Shown: positions 8,841-18,184 of the stretch, piece after piece | Numbering within the stretch: the first letter of the stretch is position 1 | Layout of the letters: every line of letters starts with the position of its first letter | Assembly: GCF_000601455.1 (NCBI RefSeq) | Contig: NZ_AZQP01000004.1 | Location: 49,126 to 113,125, forward strand | DNA length: 64,000 nt | Reading direction: 5' to 3' | Origin: Fervidicella metallireducens AeB | GTDB taxonomy: Bacteria; Bacillota; Clostridia; Clostridiales; Caloramatoraceae | Position numbers and translations under genes: made by a program | The notes under the pieces: generated by a model | The model's database searches: none | Told to the model about the DNA's origin: nothing | What the model saw: the letters and a program-made list of their open reading frames with translations, nothing else

Positions 8841-10231
8841 TATTTTTTAGCCATTTCCTGTTGATACAGGGATTTTAAATAGTATATAGGCTGTTTATAA
8901 CATCTTGAAATACCTTCCCACTCACCAGAGATATTGGATTGTCTGCAAAGTTCCCTGAAATTGACTTCAATTAAATAAACATTTAAATCCTTATCAAGAC
9001 CAACATCAAAGCCTAAATCACAAAGTTTTAAATTTTTATCTAATATATTACAGATATCAATGCATGCTTCCTTAATTTTTTCAATTGTTATATCCATTTT
9101 ATCCTTAGAGGCTTCACGAATAACTTTTAAAGTTGAAATGGATGTACCACCAGCTGCAACATTTGTAACTGCATTATTCTGTGATGCAACCCTTGATCTT
9201 GACCATGATATATCCCAGCTGCCCTTTGAATTCTTCTGCATAACAAACCTCATATCAAAGGGCCTGCCATGATAATCTGCCAGTAGAATCCCTTGTTGAA
9301 TAATATAGGTCCTTTTTCCCATAATGTCTTTTAGCTTAGACATAACTGACTCTAAATCCCCAGTTATTTTAATATTCTCTCTATCTTTGTTATAAAAGGC
9401 AGCATAACCGTACTTTTCATCCTTAATAACCTTTATAACTCTTGAGCCAAAGCTGCCGTTAACTGGCTTTAAATACGCTGCATCAAATCTTTGAAGCATC
9501 TTCTCAATATCATTTATGCCTTTAAATTTAAAAGTTTTAGGAATATATTTTTTAGTGATTTTATTTTGGGATAATATTTTTGCAACCTTAAGTTTATTAA
9601 TTCTGGTATATCGATTCATGATTATAGTGCTGTTATTTAGTTTTTCAAGGAGTTTAAGCTTTTTATTCATACTGCTAAAGGGTGAAACAACACTTCTATT
9701 GTAAATTACATCAGGCAAAGGCAGAGTTTTTCTGGTTAAATAGGCATTAGAATCATCATCATATTCAACAACCCACCCCTTTACCTGCTTTTTATTTAAA
9801 TCTAAATCTTTAATTTTAAAAATATAAGCGAAGGCACCTATTGATTTAGCGGTGTCAGAATAAATTTCAAATTTTTCTTTGAATTCATTTCCATCAATAT
9901 ACCCTTCAAGAAGATTTTTATCAGCTAATATACCTATAAAGGGCCCTAATTTAATAACTGAAGTGTGGAAAATAACTTCAACTTCAATATCATCTGGTAT
10001 TAATAAAGTATCAAGTAAATCCCTATTCATACATAGAATTCTCTGAGAATAAGGACATTCCGCACATACAATTACAGTAACATCAATTTCCCTTCCACCA
10101 CAGATAAGTTTTGTTTTTGTATTGTTTTTAAAACTTATTTCCTTTGCAAGGTCAGGGGATATATATACTGTATTTCCTGATGAATTTTCAAATGGACTTT
10201 TTTCCTTTATTCTGCATATTAAACTTATCAA
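8825..10231 (-). CDS. YheC/YheD family spore-coat ATP-grasp protein (copy 4)
   Basis: A 468-residue YheC/YheD-type protein: an N-terminal beta-barrel-like region (to about 110), a linker ending in KLGPFIGIL, then a C-terminal ATP-grasp domain (about 210-460) with YLKPVNGSFGSRVIKV for nucleotide binding and YLIEVNFREL near the end. B. subtilis homologues are annotated as endospore coat-associated. I prefer the TTG start at 10231: it sits six bases after GGTGGTG, as the next gene's ATG does, and aligning with that paralogue places its first residue exactly there; the ATG at 10246 lies before the ribosome binding site. It is the last gene of a five-gene minus-strand operon. Substrate is unknown. 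Confidence 0.85.
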   Translation of the reverse strand: MISLICRIKEKSPFENSSGNTVYISPDLAKEISFKNNTKTKLICGGREIDVTVIVCAECPYSQRILCMNRDLLDTLLIPDDIEVEVIFHTSVIKLGPFIGILADKNLLEGYIDGNEFKEKFEIYSDTAKSIGAFAYIFKIKDLDLNKKQVKGWVVEYDDDSNAYLTRKTLPLPDVIYNRSVVSPFSSMNKKLKLLEKLNNSTIIMNRYTRINKLKVAKILSQNKITKKYIPKTFKFKGINDIEKMLQRFDAAYLKPVNGSFGSRVIKVIKDEKYGYAAFYNKDRENIKITGDLESVMSKLKDIMGKRTYIIQQGILLADYHGRPFDMRFVMQKNSKGSWDISWSRSRVASQNNAVTNVAAGGTSISTLKVIREASKDKMDITIEKIKEACIDICNILDKNLKLCDLGFDVGLDKDLNVYLIEVNFRELCRQSNISGEWEGISRCYKQPIYYLKSLYQQEMAKKYSPQN

Positions 10232-10268
10232 GATTAACACCACCATTATTTTTAAACCTGATTTTATG

Positions 10269-11669
10269 CTAGTCTTTAGTATCCTTTGCTATTTTTTCTT
10301 CATAAAGATGTTTTAAAAAGTAAATAGGTTTATAATACATCTTTTCCCAGCCTTCCTCCTGGCCTAATTCATCATTATATTTTTTAAAGTCTCTGAAATT
10401 AACTTCAATTAAATATGGGTTTCCATTTTCATCTATGCCTATATCAAGACCTAGATCACCAATATCCTTAATCTTTTCATCTAAAGCTTTGCAGATAACA
10501 AGAGAGGCTTTATAGATTTTATTTAAGGTTAATTCTGTTTTGCTGCCAAGTGAGGGATATAATGCCTTGGTTATTTTTACTCCCCTGCCGCCAGAAGAAA
10601 CGTTTGTTACAATACTACCTTCGGAAGCTACCCTTGCATACCACCTGGATAAGGTCCAGTCAGCAGAAGAATCCTTCTGCATTGTAACCCTTAAATCAAA
10701 GGGACAGTTCTCAAAGGTTGTTAATTCAATTCCCTGCTGAACAATATACAAACGTCTGCCCATTATTTTTTTCAGGTTATCTAAAATAAAGTCTATATTA
10801 CCCTGGATACTTAAATTTTTACCATTAAGGTGATAATATGCTTTAAATCTATCAGAAGATAATTTTGTAACCTTGATAACCCCAAGCCCCAGACTTCTTC
10901 CAACGGGTTTTAAAATAACAAATGGAAATTCTTGAAGCATGTCTGTAATATTCTTTGAAGATTTAAGTCTTAAGGTTTTTGGTAGATAGATACTTACGGA
11001 CTTATCCTTGGATAATATTTTATAAATCTTCCATTTATTTATTTTAGTAATTCGATTTATTATTTTAATATCAGGAACAGACCTTTCTAATTCAATAAGT
11101 TTTTTATCATTTATACTTCCCTTAGCTACAGCAAGTCTGTTGTGGATAGCATCAGGGACAGGGAGGGGCTGTCTTTTTATATAGGAAAAACCCTTTTTAT
11201 CCCTTATCCTGACTAATCCATTAACAGATTTATTAGTAAGGTCTATATCATCTAAACTAAAAAAATAAACTAAAACACCTGATTTTAGCCCGGCTTCTGA
11301 GTAAAAATCAAGAGACTCTCTGACCTTAAGGCCCTTTGCATATCTTTGGAGAAGTTTTTTACCTAGTAAAACAGCAATAACGGGACCAACTATAAAAGTA
11401 CCATTTTTAAAAACAACATCATAGTCCATAGACTTTGGAAGCAGGATTTTTTCATAAACCCCTGATGAAAGGTAAATATAAGAATTATTCTGCTCATTTA
11501 TAGGTAACACCTGAATTTTAACTTTGATTTGCCTTAATCCGCACTTTAACTTTACCTCAGAGCCATTGGTCAGTGAGAATTTTCTTGCATTATAAAGGGA
11601 AATACCTATCTTATCTTCAGAGGTTGAATCTAAAGTACTTGGCAAAGATGTGCATCTTATTTTAATCAT
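10269..11669 (-). CDS. YheC/YheD family spore-coat ATP-grasp protein (copy 3)
   Basis: A 466-residue full-length paralogue of the preceding entry. The N-terminal region (MIKIRCTSLP... GISLYNARKFSL) and the linker FIVGPVIAVLLGKKLL match its neighbour's layout. The ATP-grasp core shows VILKPVGRSLGLGVIKV, YIVQQGIEL, FDLRVTMQKD and LIEVNFRDF, the last two providing the usual metal and nucleotide contacts. ATG 11669 follows GGTGGTG. The spacing of 37 bases to copy 4 and 19 bases to the gene upstream supports one transcript. ATP-grasp enzymes form amide or peptide bonds from carboxylates, so a ligase role in coat modification is plausible but unproven. Confidence 0.87.
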   Translation of the reverse strand: MIKIRCTSLPSTLDSTSEDKIGISLYNARKFSLTNGSEVKLKCGLRQIKVKIQVLPINEQNNSYIYLSSGVYEKILLPKSMDYDVVFKNGTFIVGPVIAVLLGKKLLQRYAKGLKVRESLDFYSEAGLKSGVLVYFFSLDDIDLTNKSVNGLVRIRDKKGFSYIKRQPLPVPDAIHNRLAVAKGSINDKKLIELERSVPDIKIINRITKINKWKIYKILSKDKSVSIYLPKTLRLKSSKNITDMLQEFPFVILKPVGRSLGLGVIKVTKLSSDRFKAYYHLNGKNLSIQGNIDFILDNLKKIMGRRLYIVQQGIELTTFENCPFDLRVTMQKDSSADWTLSRWYARVASEGSIVTNVSSGGRGVKITKALYPSLGSKTELTLNKIYKASLVICKALDEKIKDIGDLGLDIGIDENGNPYLIEVNFRDFKKYNDELGQEEGWEKMYYKPIYFLKHLYEEKIAKDTKD

Positions 11670-11688
11670 TATAACACCACCACAAAAA

Positions 11689-12789
11689 CTAATAGGAAAT
11701 AGGATTATTTTCTTTGAGATATTTACAATACTTGATTATATTGCTATATACCTCATGGATTAATTGTCTGTTATTGGAACGACGGATGCAGCTTTTAGCA
11801 GGTTTTCCGTTAACCTCAAGAAGATAGAGTCTACCATGAATGTCTAAGGCAACATCAATGCCAAGCTCCCCTAAAAGGCCATAATTTATTTCAAGACAAT
11901 TACATATACTAAGGAGCATCTTGTCTAATTCCTCATTAATCTTTATATTTGAAATAGGAAAGAGCTTGGGAATAACATCTGCAAATTTTTTAACTTCCCC
12001 TCCATTGCTTATATTAGTAACAGGGGAGTGTGGTGAATTAGCAATACGAATGGACTTATCGCTAATTATCCATTTTCCTGAGGCGTCCTTTTGAACAAGG
12101 ATTCTAACGTCAAGGGGTTTACCCTGAAAATGTGCTAAATTTATTCCCTGCTGGAGAATAACCTTCTTTCCATATAAGCTGCCATTTATAATTTTTGTGT
12201 AAACATCCTTAGGGCTCATTTCATTCATATAAATCTTTCCAGATTTAACATATGAAACAATTAAAACTCCATCTTCCCTTGGATAAACTTTATAAATGTT
12301 TTCGCCTCTACTGCCACCTGAATCCTTAATATATACTACACCGTATTTATTTAAAAACTTTATTAAGGTTGCAGGATGAGTACAAAGAGCAGTATCGGGT
12401 AAATATTTTCTTGTTTCCCTACAAGATAAAAGTACTTTATGGGTTTCCCATTTTGGAAAGTAATGTCTATTATTTAAGAAAGGAATTTTATACTCATTTT
12501 TAAAACGTTGTCTAGAAATTTTACCTATCTCCTTCTCCCTTGAGGAAAAAAGGGACCTGTCGTATATAACATCAGGAAAGGGGGATATTTCCAAAGTCCA
12601 TTTGCCTTCCTCAGTATATACAAGTGCATTTATGCTTTTATTCCACCAATCTATATCATCAGGAGAAAAGGCAATTAACTTAATCCCTTCATTAATTGAT
12701 TCTTCAGCAAGGAATTGAAGACCGGATACGTTGGCTCCTCCAGCTATTTTTTTAATCATCCTTCGGCTAAAAAGTACTCCTAAAATCAT
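11689..12789 (-). CDS. YheC/YheD family ATP-grasp protein, short form (copy 2)
   Basis: A 366-residue paralogue lacking the N-terminal barrel region of its neighbours: it begins at MILGVLFSRRMIKKIAGG, which corresponds to the linker just before the middle domain. ATP-grasp motifs are intact (VYIKDSGGSRGENIYKV, ILQQGINLAHFQGKPLDVRI, LGIDVALDIHGRLYLLEVNG). This length is close to that of B. subtilis YheC, so a genuine short form is more likely than a fragment. Its ATG overlaps the upstream stop codon (ATGA, 12786-12789), implying translational coupling with the frameshifted copy 1. Confidence 0.85.
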   Translation of the reverse strand: MILGVLFSRRMIKKIAGGANVSGLQFLAEESINEGIKLIAFSPDDIDWWNKSINALVYTEEGKWTLEISPFPDVIYDRSLFSSREKEIGKISRQRFKNEYKIPFLNNRHYFPKWETHKVLLSCRETRKYLPDTALCTHPATLIKFLNKYGVVYIKDSGGSRGENIYKVYPREDGVLIVSYVKSGKIYMNEMSPKDVYTKIINGSLYGKKVILQQGINLAHFQGKPLDVRILVQKDASGKWIISDKSIRIANSPHSPVTNISNGGEVKKFADVIPKLFPISNIKINEELDKMLLSICNCLEINYGLLGELGIDVALDIHGRLYLLEVNGKPAKSCIRRSNNRQLIHEVYSNIIKYCKYLKENNPISY

Positions 12790-14169
12790 ATATCAGCCTC
12801 CAGTTCCAAGTCAGATGAATGAAAACCTGTTAGAAAAACAGCATACTCTATGGGACGGTTGTAGCAGCGGTCCATTATTATTGGATTATTAAGCCATTTT
12901 AAGCTCACCTTTAAAGGTTTTCCATTTACCTCTATAATCCATATTTCACCATTAACATCTATTGACATATCAAGGCCTAGCTCAACACAATCACCAAATT
13001 CTTTTTCTATTGCGAGAACAACTGATTTTCCTATATCAATCAGATTTTCATATAAGCCATCACTTTCAGTAATATCCTCCTGAAATACTTCCCTCAGTAT
13101 GGTTGAAATTTCTTCTACCGCCCCACCACTTCTAGGGCTTGTGATTATACTTCCAGCCCCAAGCCTTACTGCAATGCCGCTTACAACCCAAAGTCCCTTC
13201 CAGTTTTTCTGAAAAAGCACCCTTAAATCAAAGGGATAGCCCTTAAAGCTTGCCTTTTTAATTTCCTTTTGTATCAGATAACCACCACCTGCTGCCCTGT
13301 ACTTATTAAGCAGCATATCTAAATTTTTAAGGTTAGATAAATGAATGATTTCATTGTCATGGGTATTGCGATGTTCAACAATATAATTATTTTTTTCATC
13401 TAAGCTTACTTTGAAAACACCCTTACCCTTATATAAAAGATCTGGCTTTAAATACAGGGCTTTATATTTTTTTAAAGCCAATTCAACATCTTCATAGGAA
13501 TGATACTGACTGGTTATTGGAATGTGGCTTAAAAGCTTTGGGTTTTTTCTTAAAGCCATGATGGTTTCCCATTTAGCCAGTTTAGGCATGGAATTAATTA
13601 TTTTAAAATCCTTTCCAAGGGCATTTCTTAATTTAAGGCTGTTTTCTCTGCCGTATTTTCCAAAGCATCGGTCGTAAATAACGGTAGGAATCGGCATAAT
13701 ACGGCTAACCCATTTTGTATCCTCAAGGATAAGGGCTTTAATTAATTTTTTACTCCAGTCAATATCACCAAAGGAAAAGAAGCTGCATATACTTAAGCTG
13801 CCTTGTTGCATTGCTTAATTTTTCATAAACGCTGTCACCCTTTCCCTCACCCATAATAGCAGCCTTTACTGAGCTTATAAAAACACCGATATAGGGCCCT
13901 AATTCCAGGGTGTCTTCCTTTAAAATTCTAACCTGCATTACCATATTTTCAGGTAAGTGAATAAGATTTTTAAGATCCTCTGAAAGTTTAATAGTATCTT
14001 CATCATCTTTTTCTAAAACAGTTATATCTGCATCAATTAAAAGGGAACCGAATTTTAAAGTAATAGTCTTTAAATTATCTTTAATGTCAAGTGTTTTCAT
14101 TTGATTTTCAGTAAGAAAACAAGATTTAGGAAGATTAGAGGAAATATATTTAATTTTTATCTGGTTCAT
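12786..14169 (-). pseudogene. YheC/YheD family ATP-grasp protein, frame-disrupted (copy 1)
   Basis: Two overlapping minus-strand frames together encode one YheC/YheD protein. The first (14169 to 13765) holds the N-terminal region from MNQIKIKYISSN to SVYEKLSNATRQ; the second (13811 to 12786) continues with QGSLSICSFFSFGDIDW and the ATP-grasp core (LYLKPDLLYKGKGVFKV, IWIIEVNGKP). The change falls in 13785-13811 and amounts to one surplus base or two missing bases, since the frame moves +1; the stop in the second frame just upstream confines it. All motifs are otherwise intact. It may be a sequencing error or a recent inactivation. ATG 14169 follows AGGAGGTGG. Confidence 0.75.
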
Positions 14170-14200
14170 TATTACCGCCACCTCCTAGGGTTGCATAAAG

Positions 14201-15556
14201 TCAAAGATTAACGTGATTTTCAGGTGCTTTTAAAAGAACAATTGTATTTTCATTCAGATATGGGAGAATAAAATTCCTTACATATCTTCCCTTAGGTATA
14301 AATATAACCTTATCCTTATCCATACCAAGCTCAAGGGCTTTTTTCCCTATATCAACTGGAATGCTGCCAACTACAACAATGAGATCAACTCCCACTTCAA
14401 CTGCCTTTTTCCCCATTTCAGCATATTGCTCCATGGCGTATTGGCTGGTACCAAGATTATACATATACCCTAAGATTGCTATTTTCTTCTTCTTTCCTGC
14501 AATATCCTTTAAAACCTCTAAAGCTGCCTTTAATGCAGGAGGAGTGTTGTTGTAATTATCATCAATAATTATAGAACCCTTTGGACCTTTTCTAAGCTGA
14601 AGTCGGTGTTCAACGGGGTTAAAGCTTTTAAGGGCACTTAAGGCATCGGGGATGCTTATACCCAGGGAAGATACAGCAGCTATTGAAGCAAGGGCGTTAT
14701 ATACATTATGCTTTCCAAGACCTTTAATAAAGCCTTGGTAGATTTGATTCCTATAGTAAAATGAAAATTTTATTCCATTTTTATAATAATCAGCAGCTTT
14801 AATCCTGAAATCAGAGCTTTGGTCATATCCAAAATAAATAATTTTTTTAGCCCTGCTGATATCTATTGTTTTTATTCTTTCATCGTCGGCATTTAAGATT
14901 AAAATATCATCATCTTTCATTCCATGAAGTATTTCAGATTTAGCTTTAACATAGGCCTCAGGTGTTTTGCAATGCTTCAGGTGATAGACGCCTATGTTTA
15001 ATAGAATTCTTATCTGAGGCTTAAAGTGTCTCACTGTATATGACAGATTACCAGGTGAATTAACTGCCGCTTCATATACCCCAGCCTCAGTCCTTTCGTC
15101 TATATCTAATAAATAGGAAAGGCTGTTATAGGCACTGTTACGGTTTTTTACAGTTCCTTTGACATTGTATTTCCTTCTCAATATGTGCTTAATCATTTCC
15201 CTTGTAGTTGTTTTTCCACAGGTTCCGGTTATAGCTACTATTGGTATAGGAAAAAGATTTCGGTAATAATCCACAAATCTCCAATAGGCTTTTTTAATAT
15301 CAGGAACTTTAACTATAGTTGTTTTATTAAAAATTTCTTTAAAAATCCAGGGATTTTCAGTGATAATAGCAACAGAACTTAAGTTATTCAGTACATCTGC
15401 TTTTATTTTTCTGCTTTTATTGAAATGAAAGTATAAAGTATTATCATAAATTCCATAAGGTTTTGTGGTAACATTTTTAACAATGAAGTTATCATTTCCC
15501 GAAAGAACAACTCCCCCAATTTTTAAAACAATATCCTTAAGCTGTAAAGGCTTCAT
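14201..15556 (-). CDS. MurF-like Mur ligase family protein
   Basis: A 451-residue Mur ligase: N-terminal MurF-like domain (1-95), central ATPase domain with P-loop GTCGKTTT (residues 111-118), NRNSAYNSLSYLL, HLKHCKTPEAYVKAKSEI and NADDERI, and a C-terminal domain with VEHRLQ...IIDDNYNNTPPALKAAL. Canonical MurF adds D-Ala-D-Ala to UDP-MurNAc-tripeptide. This one has Thr-Cys where MurF usually has Ser-Asn in the P-loop and ends LLKAPENHVNL instead of a VLVKGSR-type end. It heads the operon with four ATP-grasp paralogues rather than a cell-wall operon, so a dedicated sporulation ligase is more likely. ATG 15556 follows AGGGTGG. Confidence 0.85.
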   Translation of the reverse strand: MKPLQLKDIVLKIGGVVLSGNDNFIVKNVTTKPYGIYDNTLYFHFNKSRKIKADVLNNLSSVAIITENPWIFKEIFNKTTIVKVPDIKKAYWRFVDYYRNLFPIPIVAITGTCGKTTTREMIKHILRRKYNVKGTVKNRNSAYNSLSYLLDIDERTEAGVYEAAVNSPGNLSYTVRHFKPQIRILLNIGVYHLKHCKTPEAYVKAKSEILHGMKDDDILILNADDERIKTIDISRAKKIIYFGYDQSSDFRIKAADYYKNGIKFSFYYRNQIYQGFIKGLGKHNVYNALASIAAVSSLGISIPDALSALKSFNPVEHRLQLRKGPKGSIIIDDNYNNTPPALKAALEVLKDIAGKKKKIAILGYMYNLGTSQYAMEQYAEMGKKAVEVGVDLIVVVGSIPVDIGKKALELGMDKDKVIFIPKGRYVRNFILPYLNENTIVLLKAPENHVNL

Positions 15557-15732
15557 CAAACCACCCTTTCAAATAAATAAAAAGCTCAAAGTTGATAATA
15601 TATAATACGCATATTAGACAAGAAAGAGTGACAGATAATAAAAATTCAGGGAAAGAATTTATTTTATGAAATTTTCTAAAGTAGTAAGGCTTGAGTATAT
15701 TTAAGGAAACCTCAATAAATTAAGGTTGATTT

Positions 15733-15760
15733 TTGTAATTTCCATATTATTGTGTATAAT
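15733..15760 (+). promoter_or_regulatory. Sigma-A-like promoter for the U32 peptidase-like gene
   Basis: TTGTAA (15733-15738), 16-nt spacer, TATAAT (15755-15760), 33 bases before the ATG at 15794. Confidence 0.6.
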
Positions 15761-15793
15761 AAGTTTGTATAGTTAAGAAAGGGAGAGATAGGA

Positions 15794-18169
15794 ATGGTAG
15801 AACTTTTAGCTCCTGCAGGAGATTTTAACAGTTTAAAGGCTGCTGTGTTAAACGGTGCCAACGCAGTTTATCTTGGTGGAAAGGAATTTTCAGCAAGGCA
15901 GTATGCCGGTAATTTTGATAGAGAAGAGATGATAGAGGCAGTTAAGTTCTGCCACTCATATAACGTTAAGGTTTTTGTAACCTTAAACACACTTCTTGAT
16001 AATTTAGAGTTAAAGGCAGCCCTTGAATATGCAGCATTTTTATATGAAATTGGGGTTGATGCTTTAATCATTCAGGATATAGGTCTGTTAAAGATTCTCA
16101 AGGAAAATATTCCTGAATTTGAGCTCCATGGTAGTACACAGATGACTGCCCATAACCTTGAAGCAGTAAATTTACTTCACTCCATGGGTTTAAAGAGAGT
16201 TGTTCTCTCAAGGGAATTAAGTCTTAAGGAAATAGAATACATATCAAAAAACACAAAGGCTGAGCTTGAGGTTTTTGTACATGGAGCACTGTGTATCGGC
16301 TTTTCAGGACAGTGTTTAATGAGCAGTATAATTGGAGGAAGAAGCGGAAACAGAGGCAGATGTGCCCAGCCATGTAGAATGGAATATTCAATAGATGATA
16401 ATAAAAAACAGCATTATTTAAGTCCAAAGGATCTTTCTACTTTAGAATATATAGAGGAAATAAAAAAGACAGGTGTATACTCGCTGAAAATTGAAGGTAG
16501 AATGAAAAGACCAGAATATGTTGCTACAGTTGTTTCTTCATATAGAAGGGCACTTGATAATATGTCAAAGAAGGATGATATAGACAGGGTAACCCAAGTC
16601 TTTAACAGGGGAGGTTTCACATCAGCCTTTTTATTTACCCCACAGGGAAGGGAAATGATGAGTTACGAGAGACCAAAACATTGGGGAGTTTACCTTGGAA
16701 AGGTTATAGGCTGTAAAGAGAAATTTGCAGACATTAAACTTGAAAAATCTTTAAAGGTTGGGGATGGAGTTGAGATATTCGGAAAAAATATTGGGGCACC
16801 AATAAGCAGCATAAAGATTAACGGAAGAAATGTTGAAAGTGCAAAACCAGGGGATATAATAAACATTTATCTTGAAGGTGCTTCAAAGGGCGATAGAATA
16901 TATAAAACCCTTGATGCTGAACTTTATAAAGAGGCAGAGGAAAGTTTTAAAGGAAAGGATATAAAAAGAATACCTATATGGGGTAGTTTTAAGGCTAAAT
17001 CAGGGGAGATAATTGAGTTTACTGTCTTTAATCAGGATGGGATAACTTCAATTGCAACTGCAGAGGAACCTGAAATTGCACTTAAAACTCCAACAACCTG
17101 TGAAAGGGTAGCAGAAGCCCTGAATAAAACAAAGGATACTTCCTTTTACTTTGAAGGAATTGAAATAGAAATGGATGATAATCTGGCAATTCCTGTTTCA
17201 AAGCTGAACTTATTAAGGCGTGAAGCAATTGAGGGATTATTAGAAAAACTTCAGGGCAAAAGGGAAAAAATAAACGTCAATATAGACTTCTCAAAGACAA
17301 AAAAGAGTGTAATTCCCAAAATAGCAGTAAAAACAGGAAGTCTTGAAATTGCAGAATCATGTATAGATGCAGGCTGCGATGTTGTTTTCCTTGGAGGGGA
17401 CCTGCTAAGGAAAAATAAAGAAGACTTTAATGAGTTTCCAAGGTTTATAAAGGAAAATAAAAAAGTTTATCCATGGTATCCTGAAATAATCCTTGAAGAG
17501 TTTGAAACACTTAAAAAACAGGCTATTGAATTAAAGGAGAAAGGTATAGATAAGGCACTGTGTGGAAATATGGGTATGTATTCCTTTTTAAGGGGTATTG
17601 GATTTGATGTATATCTTGACAGCGGCTTTAACTTATTTAACTCTAAATCCTGCGAAACCTTTAAAAATTCAGGCTGTCATCTCTCACCGGAACTTACAAT
17701 AAAACAGCTGTCTAATGTTATATCAAATACAGAAAGTAAAACAATGGTTTTAGCACATGGAAGAATAAAACTTATGACAAGCAGACACTGCTTTGTAGGA
17801 AGTTCAATGGGACATGGCAAAAAAGACTGCCCTGTATTATGTAAAAATCAGGTTCATTATTTAAGGGATAGGATGGGAGAGGTATTTCCTGTTTATACAG
17901 ACGTAAATTGCAGAAGTCATATCTATAATTCAAAAATATTATGCACAATAGAGCATATAAAGGATATAATTAAATTAAATGCGGATTTTCTGGTTCTTAA
18001 TCTTCTAGATGAAGAAAAGGATGAAGCTGCATTAGTTGTTAAGGCATACAGGGAGGGAATTGAAAGAGCTTTTAATAATGAATTTAAAATTGGATCTTAT
18101 GGAGAAGAACTTTTAGAAGAATTAAAGGGAAATATAACAAAGGGACATCTATACAGGGGTGTTCTATAA
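15794..18169 (+). CDS. U32 family peptidase-like protein with DUF3656-type region
   Basis: A 791-residue protein. The N-terminal 300 residues form the U32 TIM-barrel-like domain with MVELLAPAGDFNSLKAAV, the family signature EVFVHGALCIGFSGQCLMS (from residue 159) and the cysteine cluster GNRGRCAQPCRMEY. A middle segment (about 370-500) fits DUF3656, and a second partial U32-like half follows with LSPELTIKQL and cysteines near 660-690 (SRHCFVGSSMGHGKKDCPVLC). Family members of this layout such as E. coli RlhA hydroxylate rRNA, so RNA modification is more likely than proteolysis. It lies 15 bases upstream of mutS2 and is probably co-transcribed with it. Confidence 0.9.
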   Translation: MVELLAPAGDFNSLKAAVLNGANAVYLGGKEFSARQYAGNFDREEMIEAVKFCHSYNVKVFVTLNTLLDNLELKAALEYAAFLYEIGVDALIIQDIGLLKILKENIPEFELHGSTQMTAHNLEAVNLLHSMGLKRVVLSRELSLKEIEYISKNTKAELEVFVHGALCIGFSGQCLMSSIIGGRSGNRGRCAQPCRMEYSIDDNKKQHYLSPKDLSTLEYIEEIKKTGVYSLKIEGRMKRPEYVATVVSSYRRALDNMSKKDDIDRVTQVFNRGGFTSAFLFTPQGREMMSYERPKHWGVYLGKVIGCKEKFADIKLEKSLKVGDGVEIFGKNIGAPISSIKINGRNVESAKPGDIINIYLEGASKGDRIYKTLDAELYKEAEESFKGKDIKRIPIWGSFKAKSGEIIEFTVFNQDGITSIATAEEPEIALKTPTTCERVAEALNKTKDTSFYFEGIEIEMDDNLAIPVSKLNLLRREAIEGLLEKLQGKREKINVNIDFSKTKKSVIPKIAVKTGSLEIAESCIDAGCDVVFLGGDLLRKNKEDFNEFPRFIKENKKVYPWYPEIILEEFETLKKQAIELKEKGIDKALCGNMGMYSFLRGIGFDVYLDSGFNLFNSKSCETFKNSGCHLSPELTIKQLSNVISNTESKTMVLAHGRIKLMTSRHCFVGSSMGHGKKDCPVLCKNQVHYLRDRMGEVFPVYTDVNCRSHIYNSKILCTIEHIKDIIKLNADFLVLNLLDEEKDEAALVVKAYREGIERAFNNEFKIGSYGEELLEELKGNITKGHLYRGVL

Positions 18170-18184
18170 AAAGGTGGGATAAAA

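Noticed and set aside
13765..13811. Programmed frameshift in the YheC/YheD gene
   Set aside because: No slippery heptamer or downstream pseudoknot is visible, and other genes in the window show similar small frame defects.
14201..15556. Housekeeping MurF of peptidoglycan synthesis
   Set aside because: P-loop and C-terminal end differ from usual MurF and the gene heads a spore ATP-grasp operon. The possibility remains if no other murF exists in the genome.
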